NCBI RefSeq assembly: GCF_021491915.1
Contig: NZ_CP090836.1
Location: 1,660,501 to 1,724,500 of the forward strand
Length of the DNA stretch: 64,000 nucleotides
Direction: 5' to 3'
DNA from: Paracoccus everestensis
Lineage (GTDB): Bacteria; Pseudomonadota; Alphaproteobacteria; Rhodobacterales; Rhodobacteraceae
The notes beneath the pieces were generated by a model. That model searched no databases and was not told the DNA's origin. It saw only the letters and a list, made by a program, of their open reading frames with translations. A program made the position numbers and the translations under genes. Shown one piece after another: positions 55,334-64,000 of the stretch; the first letter of the stretch is position 1, and every line of letters begins with the position of its first letter.

Positions 55334-56178
55334 CATCGCAAGCCAAGAAGGACGCGCCCCTGGGGCGGGTCATCGTGATCACCTCGGGCAAGGGGGGCGT
55401 CGGCAAGACGACCTCGTCCGCGGCAATTTCCGCCGGGCTGGCAAAGCAGGGCTTCAAGACCGTCGTCATCGACTTTGACGTGGGCCTTCGCAACCTGGAC
55501 ATGATCATGGGCTGCGAACGCCGGGTGGTCTTCGACTTCATCAACGTCATCCAGGGCGATGCCAAGCTGAAGCAGGCGCTGATCAAGGACAAGCGCCTGG
55601 AAACGCTGTTCATCCTGCCGACCTCGCAGACCCGCGACAAGGACGCCCTGACCAAGGAGGGCGTCGAGCAGATCCTGACCGAGCTGAAGGCCGAGTTCGA
55701 CTATATCATCTGCGACAGTCCCGCGGGGATCGAACGCGGCGCCCAGTTGGCGATGTATTACGCCGACGAGGCCGTGGTCGTGACCAATCCCGAGGTGTCC
55801 TCGGTCCGCGACAGCGACCGCGTGCTGGGCTTGCTCAGCAGCCAGACCCGCCGTGCCGAAACCGACGGCGCCGAGCCGATCAAGGCCCAGGTCCTGCTGA
55901 CCCGCTATGACCAGGCCCGCGTCGACAGCGGCGAGATGATGACGGTCGAGGACGTGCTGGAGATCCTGGCCGTGCCGCTGCTGGGCGTGATCCCGGAAAG
56001 CAAGGCGATCCTCAAGGCCTCAAACGTGGGCACGCCCGTGGTTCTGGACGAACCCTCGGCCGCGTCCCGCGCCTATGAGGATGCGGTGTCCCGGCTGACC
56101 GGCACCCAGGTCGAGATGCGCATCCAGGGCGAGCGTCGCCCCGGCCTGTTCCAGCGGTTGTTCAAGCGTGCGTCATGA
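55330..56178 (+). CDS. minD: Septum site-determining protein MinD
   Basis: 282-residue deviant Walker ATPase: SGKGGVGKTT (about residues 18-27), switch motifs DFDVGLRNLDMIMG and DSPAGIERG, and a C-terminal amphipathic helix (PGLFQRLFKRAS) for membrane binding. Middle gene of minCDE. Confidence 0.97.
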   Translation: MTSQAKKDAPLGRVIVITSGKGGVGKTTSSAAISAGLAKQGFKTVVIDFDVGLRNLDMIMGCERRVVFDFINVIQGDAKLKQALIKDKRLETLFILPTSQTRDKDALTKEGVEQILTELKAEFDYIICDSPAGIERGAQLAMYYADEAVVVTNPEVSSVRDSDRVLGLLSSQTRRAETDGAEPIKAQVLLTRYDQARVDSGEMMTVEDVLEILAVPLLGVIPESKAILKASNVGTPVVLDEPSAASRAYEDAVSRLTGTQVEMRIQGERRPGLFQRLFKRAS

Positions 56179-56450
56179 ACCTGTTCAGTTTTGTTCGCAA
56201 GCCGCGCCCGACCCCGACAGCCCAGACTGCAAAAGACCGGCTGCAGATCCTTCTGGCCCATGAACGCAGCAGCGGCACCGCCGAGGCGGATTACCTGCCG
56301 ATGCTGCAGCGCGACATCATTGCGGCGATCCGCAAGTATGTCCCGATTGGGGAAAAGGAGGTCGACGTCCGCATGGAGCGCGGCGACCAGATGTCCAGCC
56401 TCGAGATCAACATCGAGCTGCCCGGCGCCGTCCCGTCACCGAAAAGCTGA
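56175..56450 (+). CDS. minE: Cell division topological factor MinE
   Basis: 91 residues: N-terminal membrane and MinD-binding segment (LFSFVRKPRPTPTAQTAKDRLQILLAHER) and the dimerisation domain with VDVRMERGDQMSSLEINIELP. Stimulates MinD ATPase. Overlaps minD by four bases. Confidence 0.95.
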   Translation: MNLFSFVRKPRPTPTAQTAKDRLQILLAHERSSGTAEADYLPMLQRDIIAAIRKYVPIGEKEVDVRMERGDQMSSLEINIELPGAVPSPKS

Positions 56451-56465
56451 TGATCGCATCAACCG

Positions 56466-56490
56466 CCTGGCGCCGTATCCCGGCGCCAGG
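56466..56490. terminator. Strong hairpin after minE, no T-run
   Basis: 10-bp perfect stem CCTGGCGCCG / CGGCGCCAGG with loop TATCC, 15 bases after the minE stop. Probably the minCDE transcript end, though it lacks a U-tract. Confidence 0.5.
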
Positions 56491-56576
56491 AACGGGTCTG
56501 ACCGGATGCCGGCATGACCCGCAGTCTCCTGCCCGGCAATGCCCACATCATCCGCGACCAGATCGCGTGACCGTGC

Positions 56577-57212
56577 ATGGAACGGCTGACAGGAACCAGC
56601 AGCCTTGCGCGCTCGTTGGCCCGGATGAGCAGTCAAGACAGCAGCCTTTCCGACCTTGTCAAGCACCTTGGTAATCTTGGAGAAGAGCAGGACCAAGTCA
56701 GCGTCCACGACATCCGCCAAGCCTTGGGAGAGCGCAGCTTTGGGCCATTCCTGGCCATTCCGGCACTGGTCGAGATCACGCCGATCGGCGGCATTCCCGG
56801 CCTTCCTACGCTGATCGCCCTTGGGATTGCCTTGGTCGCTGCACAGATCCTTTTTGGTCGCGACCATCTCTGGCTTCCCGATGTGCTGGAGCGCCGGACA
56901 CTGGACGGCGACCGCGTCAAGAAAGGCATGGAATGGCTGAAACGGCCAGCGGGCTGGATAGACCGGGTGCTCCGACCGCGGCTTGATTGGCTGACTGGAA
57001 AGGCCGGCCTGCGCCTTGTCGCCCTTCTGTGCATCCTGCTCTGCGCCACTGTTCCGCCGCTGGAGCTTCTGCCCTTTGCCTCCTCGATTCCAATGGGTGC
57101 AATTGCCTCGATGGGCCTGGGTCTGATGGTCCGAGATGGCTTGGTGATCCTCGTGGCCGCCCTTGGCGCGCTTCTGGGATTGGGCGGGACACTGATGACC
57201 GTATTGGGCTGA
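56577..57212 (+). CDS. exoD: ExoD-family membrane protein
   Basis: 211 residues with the ExoD pattern: VSVHDIRQALGERSFGPFLA, PALVEITPIGGIPGLPTLIAL, and four or so hydrophobic helices in the second half (LRLVALLCILLCATVPPLELL, GAIASMGLGLMVRDGLVIL). First described as an exopolysaccharide gene in Sinorhizobium; the biochemical role is unknown. Confidence 0.88.
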   Translation: MERLTGTSSLARSLARMSSQDSSLSDLVKHLGNLGEEQDQVSVHDIRQALGERSFGPFLAIPALVEITPIGGIPGLPTLIALGIALVAAQILFGRDHLWLPDVLERRTLDGDRVKKGMEWLKRPAGWIDRVLRPRLDWLTGKAGLRLVALLCILLCATVPPLELLPFASSIPMGAIASMGLGLMVRDGLVILVAALGALLGLGGTLMTVLG

Positions 57213-57340
57213 GCCTGCCTCGTCTGGGGTTTCTGATCGGGACAGATGTGGAATCTGCCTCCACTTGTGAAATCCAGCAGGCTCGCGGTTTGCGGCGTCA
57301 ATCCTGGCGGATTGCAAAACCTTGAGTTCGTACGACGACC

Positions 57341-59009
57341 GTACCAGACCGTGTGAAAACACCTGTGGGATTCCCTGACATCCATGCGGGTGATATGCTC
57401 AGCCATGGCACATATCTCAGGTAGTGACCGATCTCGGCTTCTGCTCTTGCCCGAGTCGGTGGACGACTATGTAGGGCCGGACAATACTGTCCGGTTCATC
57501 GAAGCATTTGTCGATAGTCTGGATCTGGAGGCGTGCGGCTTTGCACGGGTCCGCGGCAAGGCCACCGGTAGGCCAGGCTATAATCCCGCTGACCTGCTCA
57601 AGCTCTACATCTATGGGTATCTTAACAGGGTGCGGTCCAGCCGACGCCTGGAAGCTGAAACACGGCGCAACATTGAGGTCATCTGGCTGATGCGCCGTCT
57701 TTCTCCCGATTTCAAAACGATCGCTGACTTCCGGCGTGACAACCGGGCCGCATTCCGACAGGTCTTCAGGGCATTCGTTGTTCTCTGCCGAGAGCTTGAT
57801 CTGTACGGCCGCGAGTTGGTTGCCGTCGATGGCACCCGCCTGAAGGCCGTAAATAGCCGGGATCGTAATTTCACAAAAGCAAAGCTGGAGAGACGCCTCC
57901 GCGAAAGCGAAGAGAAGCTGGATCGCTATCTGAAGCAACTGGATATCGCGGACAAGGACGACGTAGACGGAGCTGATCCATCCAAAGCCAAAGATCTGCA
58001 GGCAAAGATCGCAAAGGTGCGGGAACGGCGCGTTCATATTGAAGCCTGCCAGTCCGACGTCGCAAAGAGTGCGGAGGATCAGATATCGCTGACGGATCCA
58101 GTCAGCCGTGCGATGCATCCGTCGAGCCGTGTGAGCGTCGGCTACAATGTTCAGATCGCCGTCGACACCAAGCATAAGCTCATCGCCGAACAGCAAGTTC
58201 ACAGCCGTGTCGCCGACTAGGGCCTTTTAGCTGAAACGGCGAACGCCGCACGCGAGAACTTGGCCGTTGAAGAGATAAAGGCTGTTGCGGACCGAGGCTA
58301 CTACAGCATGGAGGATATCGCGGCCTGTGAGGCCGCCGCCGTCATTCCTCATGTCTGCAAGCCGAATAAAAGCATCGCGGCACGCAGCGGTCATTTTACG
58401 AAAGAGATGTTCCGCTACGACGCCGTGGCCAATCTCTATATTTGCCCCGGAAAGCATAATCTTGAACCAAGATATGTCGACCGGACACGGGCCCCCACAA
58501 AGATCGAATATTGCAATCGCGCCGCCTGTCGGACCTGCGATCTTCGTTCCCTCTGCACCAACGGCTCATATCGCAAGATCACCCGGGCGGAGGATGAAGC
58601 CTTGCTGGAGCAAATGGCGGAGCGATTGCGCGCCAGGCCAGAACTTCTGGATATACGTCGCGAGACCGTTGAACATCCATTCGGCACAATCAAGCAGTGG
58701 ATGGGGCAAGGTGCATTCCTGATGAGGCGTCTCGAAAACGTGCGGGGCGAGTTCAGCCTGACAGCGTTGGCGTACAACATCCGTCGGGCAATCACCCTGG
58801 TTGGCGTTTCCGGTCTGATTGCAGCAGCTGCCGACTGAAATCTGGTGCAGTTATGCCTGAAACAGCACAGAAACGTCTACAATCCTCAAAGACTACAGCG
58901 CTTTTGCCCATCTGAGGATGAATTGCTGCGCAAAAATGCGCGAGACGACCAGCAGAACAAACGGACCGAATTTCCTGCCACCTCTTCGGGTTTTCACACG
59001 GTCTGGTAC
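57341..59009 (+). mobile_element. IS1182-family insertion sequence with perfect 20-bp ends
   Basis: GTACCAGACCGTGTGAAAAC at 57341-57360 and its exact complement at 58990-59009. One transposase gene lies between. No clear target duplication outside the ends. The 59010-59177 stretch beyond holds no gene I can recognise. Confidence 0.85.
57405..58838 (+). pseudogene. IS1182-family transposase with an internal amber stop
   Basis: DDE transposase: VDDYVGPDNTVRFIEAFVDSL, GRPGYNPADLLKLYIYGYLN, VAVDGTRLKAVNSRDRNF (Asp), then a TAG at 58218-58220, after which the same frame continues GLLAETANAARENL, EEIKAVADRGYYSMEDI (Asp), ICPGKHNL, and HPFGTIKQWMGQGAFLMR (Glu). No frameshift: a single C-to-T change of a Gln codon would explain it. 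Otherwise intact, so decay is recent. Confidence 0.88.
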
Positions 59010-59177
59010 CTTCTCGGAACAGTCGAGAACTGTCGTGCCCATACTGAAGGATAGAGCCACCAGCTTCCGGTGGCGACAAGGTGCCGCCGGACTCTTTGCA
59101 GTTCGGGGGCCACCTATCCTTGGACAGTTTCCACGGAGAAGACATCGGCAGGTTAGCAAATCGTGGCTTACAAGCCC

Positions 59178-60221
59178 TCAAGACTGACTCGCCTTTGCAT
59201 CGACCGTCACGATGACCGAGAGGCCGGGCGCCAGGTGTTCGCCCATCTCCTGCCCCGGATCGATCGAGATGCGCACAGGCAGGCGCTGCACGATCTTGGT
59301 GAAGTTCCCGGTCGTGTTGGAACCCGCCAGCAGGCTGAACTCGGAGGCTGTCGCGGGCGAGAATGCCTCGACCTTGCCGTTGAAATGGCGGCCCTGCAGG
59401 GCATCGACGGTGAAATCCACCCGCTGCCCAAGCCGCATCCCATGCATTCCGGTTTCGGGGAAGTTGGCGACGATCCAGACCTCCTGCCCGATAAGCGGAA
59501 CCATGGCCGTGCCGGCCGTTACATATTGCCCCAACCGGGCAGAGACCTGGCCCAGCCGTCCCGCCTCGGGTGCGTGAAGTTGGGTATTGGCAAGATCAAG
59601 ATGCGCCAGTTCCACCGCCGCCTCGGCGCTGGCAATATCGGCATGACGGGCGTTCACTTCGGTGCGGGCGCTTTCGATGTTCTGGACCTGGATCTCCAAC
59701 TGCGCCTCGGCCTGCTGAACAGCGGCGGCGGCTTGCCGGCGGGCGAGTTGCGCCTGTTCGCGGGCCGTGTCGCTTGACACGCCGCGTGACGACAACTCCT
59801 GGGCGCGGCGGTCGTCGGCATTCGCCAGGGCGAGGCCCGCGCGGGCGGAGGCCAAGGCCGCTTCGTTCGCGCGTCGGACGGCCTCGGCGGAACGGACATT
59901 CTGCTCGCTCACGGCCAGTGCAGCACGCGCGGTTTCCAGTCCGGCCTGGGCCTGTGCGAGCTTCTGGCGATAGATGCGGTCGTCGATCCGGGCGATCGGA
60001 TCGCCCTGCTTTACCTCCTGGAAGTCGTGGACATAGACCTCGCTCACATAGCCGGACAGTTGTGGCGCGATCAAGGTGACGCGCCCCCGGATATAGGCAT
60101 TCTCGGTCGTCGGTTCCGCAGAACGGAATGGCGGCAGATGCCAGGCAAAAAGCACCAGCAGCACGCCCGCGATGCCGATGATCAGGGCGATGACGGTGGG
60201 AAGGATATGGGTTTTGGTCAT
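59178..60221 (-). CDS. HlyD/EmrA-family periplasmic adaptor
   Basis: 347 residues: one N-terminal membrane helix (TVIALIIGIAGVLLVLFAWHL), lipoyl-like half (VTLIAPQLSGYVSEVYVHDFQEVKQGD), a long coiled-coil hairpin (about 95-215), the second lipoyl half (LHAPEAGRLGQVSARLGQYV) and a beta-barrel. Partner of the DHA2 pump; overlaps it by four bases (ATGA). Confidence 0.93.
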   Translation of the reverse strand: MTKTHILPTVIALIIGIAGVLLVLFAWHLPPFRSAEPTTENAYIRGRVTLIAPQLSGYVSEVYVHDFQEVKQGDPIARIDDRIYRQKLAQAQAGLETARAALAVSEQNVRSAEAVRRANEAALASARAGLALANADDRRAQELSSRGVSSDTAREQAQLARRQAAAAVQQAEAQLEIQVQNIESARTEVNARHADIASAEAAVELAHLDLANTQLHAPEAGRLGQVSARLGQYVTAGTAMVPLIGQEVWIVANFPETGMHGMRLGQRVDFTVDALQGRHFNGKVEAFSPATASEFSLLAGSNTTGNFTKIVQRLPVRISIDPGQEMGEHLAPGLSVIVTVDAKASQS

Positions 60222-61849
60222 GTCTGGTGCCCAGCATCAGAGGAGGAAGGGGAGGAGGTCGCACGGGCGGCCATCCAGTCGCGCGTCACATGGAGGACGA
60301 GAAAGAACAGCCCTGCGGACGCAATCAGGAAGATAAGGAAATAAAGGTCGTTGTAGGCCATGACGAAAGCCTGCCTCGATGCCTCTTGTGCGATCTGCGC
60401 GACAGCCTGGGCGCGCTGCGCCGCCGTGTCGGCGATCTGCGGGGCCAATGCGGCCATCCCGCGCGCAAGTTCGGCTGATAACAAGGGGGTCGTAGTGGTG
60501 ATCTGTTCGTTGAGAGCCTGCAAATGGAAGGCCTGCCGCCAGTTGACCAGCGTGTTGAAGATCCCGCCGCCGATCACCCCGCCGATGCTCTGGGTGGAAA
60601 GGAACACGATCACGAAGGACAGAAGATAGTTAGGCCCCTTCTTCAAGGCCGCCATCAACCCCGCCATCATCGCGGGCGGCATGAACAGCATCCCGGCAAA
60701 GCCGATCATGGCCTGGCTGATGAGCATCTGTTCCGGCCGCGTGTCCAGCGTGGATTGCGAATCCATCCAGGCGCCTGCGGCGATCAGCACCAAGGCAACG
60801 AAATGGAACTGCGGCTCGCGCCCCGGCTTGATCCAGGCGACACAGGCCAGCCCACCGAGGATACTGGCCAGGCAGATCACCGCGAAAAGCCCGGTCATCT
60901 GTTCGGGCGCCACTCCCAGCACCTGGAACATCCTCGGTGCGCCGGCGCTTTGTTCCGACAAGAGCAGCCGGAACAGCAGCAGCGTCCCGGTCAGGTGCAG
61001 CATGGCCGGGGTCACCAGCCAGCGGATGTCCAACAGCGGCGACTTGCGGTGAAGCTCGACGACCACTGCCGCCGCCAAGGCGGCGACCGAAGCTGCCAGC
61101 AGGACACCGATCCAGGGCGTGGCCCTCCACCAATGGATCGGTCCCATGATGGCGCCCACGGTGATGCCGCCAAAGCCAAAGCTGATCAGCCCGAAGCTGA
61201 CCAGATCCATCGGCTTGATGACCTTCTCGTGGGGCACGGGCGTCAGCCGCAGCCGATAGACCAGCATCAACGAGATCAGGGCCAGGCCCAGCACCAGCAG
61301 GTGAACCCGCAAAAGTCCGCCGTCACCGATCAGCGACGGCGAGATGACACGCGCCAATGACGGCCCGAGCATCATCAGGCTCAGCGCCATCGGCAGACCG
61401 AGGCGCATCTTCCATTCCCGTGACAGCGGTTCGAGGAAGTAGAGGAAGGCCAGCGTCGACAACGGTGCCGAGGTGACGCCAGCCAGGAACTGCATCACCA
61501 CGGCCGAGCGCATATCCTCGATCCAGACCGAACCAAAGGCCACGACGACATAGCAGACGATGCCCACCTCGGCGAAACGGCGCAGGCCGAACTGGGTGCG
61601 GATCTTGATCAGCATCAGCGGCAGCGAGGACCGAGGGATCAGATAGGCCGCCATCAGCCAGCTTGCATCCGTGGCCGAGATGCCCAGATCGCCGGCGAAC
61701 TGCTGGACATTGGCCGAAACGAACCCCTGCCCCAATCCCTGCGCCATGGCCAGCAGAACGCCCGCAAGCATATAGCCCAACACCAACGGAAGGGGCGTCG
61801 CTTGCGGCGGCGGCGGGGCAGCCAAGGTCCGATCCTCGGCTGCGCTCAT
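60218..61849 (-). CDS. DHA2-family MFS drug efflux pump (EmrB-like)
   Basis: 543 residues, 14 predicted membrane helices. Conserved DHA2 features: DLGISATDASWLMAAYLIPRSS near the N-terminus and MIGFAGMLFMPPAMMAGLMAAL later. Proton-driven export with the HlyD-type adaptor. Overlaps the MarR gene by four bases. Substrate unknown. Confidence 0.93.
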   Translation of the reverse strand: MSAAEDRTLAAPPPPQATPLPLVLGYMLAGVLLAMAQGLGQGFVSANVQQFAGDLGISATDASWLMAAYLIPRSSLPLMLIKIRTQFGLRRFAEVGIVCYVVVAFGSVWIEDMRSAVVMQFLAGVTSAPLSTLAFLYFLEPLSREWKMRLGLPMALSLMMLGPSLARVISPSLIGDGGLLRVHLLVLGLALISLMLVYRLRLTPVPHEKVIKPMDLVSFGLISFGFGGITVGAIMGPIHWWRATPWIGVLLAASVAALAAAVVVELHRKSPLLDIRWLVTPAMLHLTGTLLLFRLLLSEQSAGAPRMFQVLGVAPEQMTGLFAVICLASILGGLACVAWIKPGREPQFHFVALVLIAAGAWMDSQSTLDTRPEQMLISQAMIGFAGMLFMPPAMMAGLMAALKKGPNYLLSFVIVFLSTQSIGGVIGGGIFNTLVNWRQAFHLQALNEQITTTTPLLSAELARGMAALAPQIADTAAQRAQAVAQIAQEASRQAFVMAYNDLYFLIFLIASAGLFFLVLHVTRDWMAARATSSPSSSDAGHQT

Positions 61850-62274
61850 GTGTTGTTCATGCGTGCGGCGTTGTCGGCCAGCCGCTCCAGCAGGCCGCGA
61901 AGCTGCGCCTGCTCCTCGGCACTGACGCCATCCACAAGCTTGCCGTGAATGCTGTCCATGTATCGGGTGATGGGAAGCACCTTGGCCCGCCGCGTCAGGA
62001 ACAGCGCCCTTTTACGCGCGTCTCCGTCGAACCCGCGCCGCTCTATCAGCCCTTCGGATTCCAGCAGATCCAGTTGCCGTTTCAGGCTGGGCGCCTCGAT
62101 GCCCATTGCGGCGGCCAGTTCCGCCTGTGTGGAACCCTCTTGCCGCGTCAGCGCCGACAGAACCCGTGCGCGCGAGAAGGAAAGGCCCAGCCCGCGCACC
62201 TCGTCATCGTAATTCTGCCGCAGCTCCTTCAGAAGCCGGAACAAGGTCAGCAGGAGAGGAGTGCTGTTGCTCAT
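61846..62274 (-). CDS. MarR-family regulator of the efflux operon
   Basis: 142 residues: winged helix with recognition segment STQAELAAAMGIEAPSLKRQLDLLES and wing DGDARKRALFLT. First gene of marR-emrB-emrA, so autoregulation by ligand-relieved repression is likely. Divergent from the TetR gene. Confidence 0.9.
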   Translation of the reverse strand: MSNSTPLLLTLFRLLKELRQNYDDEVRGLGLSFSRARVLSALTRQEGSTQAELAAAMGIEAPSLKRQLDLLESEGLIERRGFDGDARKRALFLTRRAKVLPITRYMDSIHGKLVDGVSAEEQAQLRGLLERLADNAARMNNT

Positions 62275-62616
62275 GAGTGGAAACTGCCATCAGGCTGCTT
62301 GGATAGCGGGCTAACTAAGAAGCATGATAGGAACTTGCAAGAGGTGCTGCGGGTCTTATCGCGCCACCTTGGAAACCCGGCAACTCACCGGGTGGTCTAT
62401 GCGGATTGAGCAACCGGCCCCTCGCGTTTCGCCGGGATCTCATCGCGGCTACAGTGAGAAATTCGATGGCGCAGGACGCTCGTATCCCTTTGGCATCCCG
62501 CAGATCAGACCGGCAAAGCGTCAGCAGGGGATGAAAACGAAGCGGAATTGCCGACTGCACCTTGACTTGCTCCGAACCCGATTATAGTCGAACGTTCGAT
62601 CTGATTTGAGGTAGAT
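62275..62616. other. Divergent regulatory region between two efflux loci
   Basis: 342 bases without a gene. Near the MarR side, TTAGC-CC-GCTAT (reverse sense, near 62305-62320) is a small inverted repeat that may be the MarR site. Near the TetR side lies the TCGAACGTTCGA operator and a TTGACT (62562-62567) that may be a -35 element. The middle shows nothing clear. Confidence 0.5.
62588..62599. promoter_or_regulatory. Perfect palindromic operator in front of the TetR gene
   Basis: TCGAACGTTCGA, 12-bp perfect dyad, 17 bases before the GTG start and just downstream of TATAGT. Position over the transcription start fits a TetR-type repressor blocking its own operon. Confidence 0.6.
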
Positions 62617-63204
62617 GTGGGACGAAAGCGCACCATTGACCGCGATGCCCTTATGGATGCCGTGGAAAGCGTTGCACGCCGCGAGGGGGTCAGCGGCCTC
62701 AGCATTGATGCCGTGGCGCGGGAAGTGGGCATCAGCAAGTCCAGTGTCGTCTATGATTGCGGAAGCAAGGCCGCGCTGCTGACAGCATTTACGCGTCATC
62801 AGTTGTGTCAGTACCGCGCCCGCTTTGACGAAGTCTTGCAGGCTCATGCGGGGCGGCCCAACGCATGGTTGCGCGCGATGATCGACATGGGGCGCGAAGC
62901 GCCCACGGAAGACGACGTGGCGATCACCATGCTGATCAGCGCCAGCATGGGCGAGCACGCGGAATGCCGTGAACTGATGCGTGCATCCCTTGCCGAGGAT
63001 GCCCGCCGCGTCGCGGCAGATGCCGAGGACCAGGGAAAGATGCTGCAGCTTCTGCTTGCGGTCCATGGTCTGCTTTTTCTTGAATGCTTTGAACTTCAGC
63101 GCTTTGACGAGACCACCCGCCAGGAACTCTTGGACGGGCTCATGAAGACACTCGAGACCGACAAGGGCTCATCTTCCACAGCCTCAGTTCCCCTCGACAA
63201 GTAA
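62617..63204 (+). CDS. TetR-family regulator
   Basis: 195 residues: N-terminal helix-turn-helix (ALMDAVESVARREGVSGLSIDAVAREVGISKSSVVYD), with YDCGSK where YxHFxSK is common, then a helical ligand domain. GTG start at 62617. Followed after 23 bases by the RND adaptor gene, which it probably represses. Confidence 0.9.
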   Translation: MGRKRTIDRDALMDAVESVARREGVSGLSIDAVAREVGISKSSVVYDCGSKAALLTAFTRHQLCQYRARFDEVLQAHAGRPNAWLRAMIDMGREAPTEDDVAITMLISASMGEHAECRELMRASLAEDARRVAADAEDQGKMLQLLLAVHGLLFLECFELQRFDETTRQELLDGLMKTLETDKGSSSTASVPLDK

Positions 63205-63227
63205 TCCTTCTTTCCGAAAGACCGACC

Positions 63228-64000
63228 ATGCACAGATCTCGAGTCCTGACCGGGCTTCTTGTTGCGCTGCTGGCCCAGCCGGTGGCTTTGCGCGCAAGTG
63301 CGCAGGATATGCCGCCCACGCCCGTCAGCGTCCTAACCATGACACCGCAACCCTTGCCCGTGGTGAACGAGCTGCCCGGACGCGTTGCTGCGACCCGCAC
63401 CGCCGAGGTGCGGCCCCGTGTCGGTGGCATCGTCGTCGAGCGGATCTTCACGCAAGGCTCTGTCGTGAAGGCCGGCGATGTTCTCTACAAGATCGACCCC
63501 GCGCCCTATGCGGTGCGCGTTGCCAGTGCCGAGGCCACCCTGGCGCGGGCCGAGGCGACCCGGCAGAACGCCCAGGACCAGCTTGCCCGCACCGAGGCGC
63601 TGCGCGAACGCCGCGTAACCGCAGGAGTGGATCTTGAAAACGCCACCACCACCCTGGCCCAGGCCGATGCGGACGTTGCCATCGCCAATGCCAGCCTCCA
63701 GGAAGCGCAGCTGAACCTGGGCTATACCGACGTGACCGCCCCAATCGACGGCGTCGTCGGGCGCGCCCTGGTGACCGAAGGTGCCCTGGTCACCGCGCAG
63801 ACCGACATCCTGGCCACGATCCAGCAGCTTGACCCGGTCTATGTGGACGTGACCCAGTCATCCGCGCAATTGTTCGCCCTGCAACGCGCACGGGCAGCCG
63901 GAGAGCTGATGATGACCGCGCCCGACGAGGCGCAGGTCCAGCTGTTCTTCGATGACGGGTCGGCATACCCGCATATGGGCAAGTTGCTTTTTTCGGAAGC
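63228..64000 (+). CDS. RND efflux periplasmic adaptor (AcrA/MexA family), 5' part
   Basis: 257 codons before the window ends. Signal peptide (LTGLLVALLAQPVALRASAQ) with no lipobox Cys, so not a lipoprotein as in AcrA. Then LPGRVAATRTAEVRPRVGGIV and VLYKIDPAPYAVRV (first lipoyl half), coiled-coil hairpin (about 95-165), and LNLGYTDVTAPIDGVVGRALV (second half). The pump gene should follow downstream. Confidence 0.92.
   Translation, partial: MHRSRVLTGLLVALLAQPVALRASAQDMPPTPVSVLTMTPQPLPVVNELPGRVAATRTAEVRPRVGGIVVERIFTQGSVVKAGDVLYKIDPAPYAVRVASAEATLARAEATRQNAQDQLARTEALRERRVTAGVDLENATTTLAQADADVAIANASLQEAQLNLGYTDVTAPIDGVVGRALVTEGALVTAQTDILATIQQLDPVYVDVTQSSAQLFALQRARAAGELMMTAPDEAQVQLFFDDGSAYPHMGKLLFSE

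Noticed and set aside
59050..59090. Hairpin TCCGGTGGCG / TGCCGCCGGA near the IS1182 right end
   Set aside because: Shares only GGTGGCG with the palindromic insert core; arms and centre differ, so not counted as a fourth copy.

Overview
The window reads as a chromosome segment of a high-GC alphaproteobacterium of the Rhodobacteraceae, most likely Paracoccus or a close relative. The basis is gene content and order: O2-dependent hemF, a ccoGHIS block with an FNR-type box, gfa, sdhE, an ErpA-type scaffold, a bdhA-type hydroxybutyrate dehydrogenase, minCDE, TRAP transport, and insertion sequences of families common in this group. This is a judgement from protein sequence character, not a database result.

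Layout. 0-3.7 kb: a frameshifted LysE-family remnant, hemF, a lipoprotein, and a minus-strand group clpS / rsmC-like methyltransferase / SDR protein. 3.8-11 kb: a SPOR-tailed D,D-carboxypeptidase, the cbb3-oxidase maturation operon ccoGHIS on the minus strand, and a glutathione S-transferase. 11.3-15 kb: the tightly packed run parE-thyA-folA-gloA. 15-24 kb: a MarR regulator, sdhE, an aminotransferase, a host-attachment protein, 3-hydroxybutyrate dehydrogenase, a candidate small RNA with its own promoter and terminator (about 18531-18642, minus), a solute-binding protein coupled to an entericidin-like lipoprotein and a CsbD-like protein, ynfA, a CDF metal exporter, xthA and a secreted protein. 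24-36 kb: erpA, dgt, an OsmC protein, a transglutaminase-like protein, a DapA-like aldolase, fumC, pheT, a repeat protein, a TM2 protein, infC (apparently with an ATA start), and a coupled Ala-rich protein and glycosyltransferase-like pair. 36-44.6 kb: a TRAP transporter operon, gfa with a C-terminal tail, and an AttEFGH-like ABC/lipocalin operon.

44.7-51.5 kb is an insertion-sequence graveyard containing remnants of IS5, IS110, IS21 (istA/istB), IS3 and IS630. An apparently complete IS110-family element (about 46665-48358) sits inside istB, and the break can be rejoined exactly. Three different broken transposases here carry a related palindromic insert of about 40 bp with the core CTCGGACC(G/A)GTGGCG. 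That repeat is the most unusual signal I see.

51.6-57.2 kb returns to chromosomal genes: ltaE, an MDR-type oxidoreductase, a broken Doc toxin fragment, minCDE and exoD. At 57.3-59.0 kb an IS1182-family element with perfect 20-bp ends carries an amber stop in its transposase. 59.2-64 kb holds two efflux loci set back to back: marR-emrB-emrA on the minus strand, and a TetR regulator followed by an RND adaptor (cut off by the window end) on the plus strand, with a perfect palindromic operator candidate in between.

I found no rRNA, tRNA, CRISPR array or prophage.
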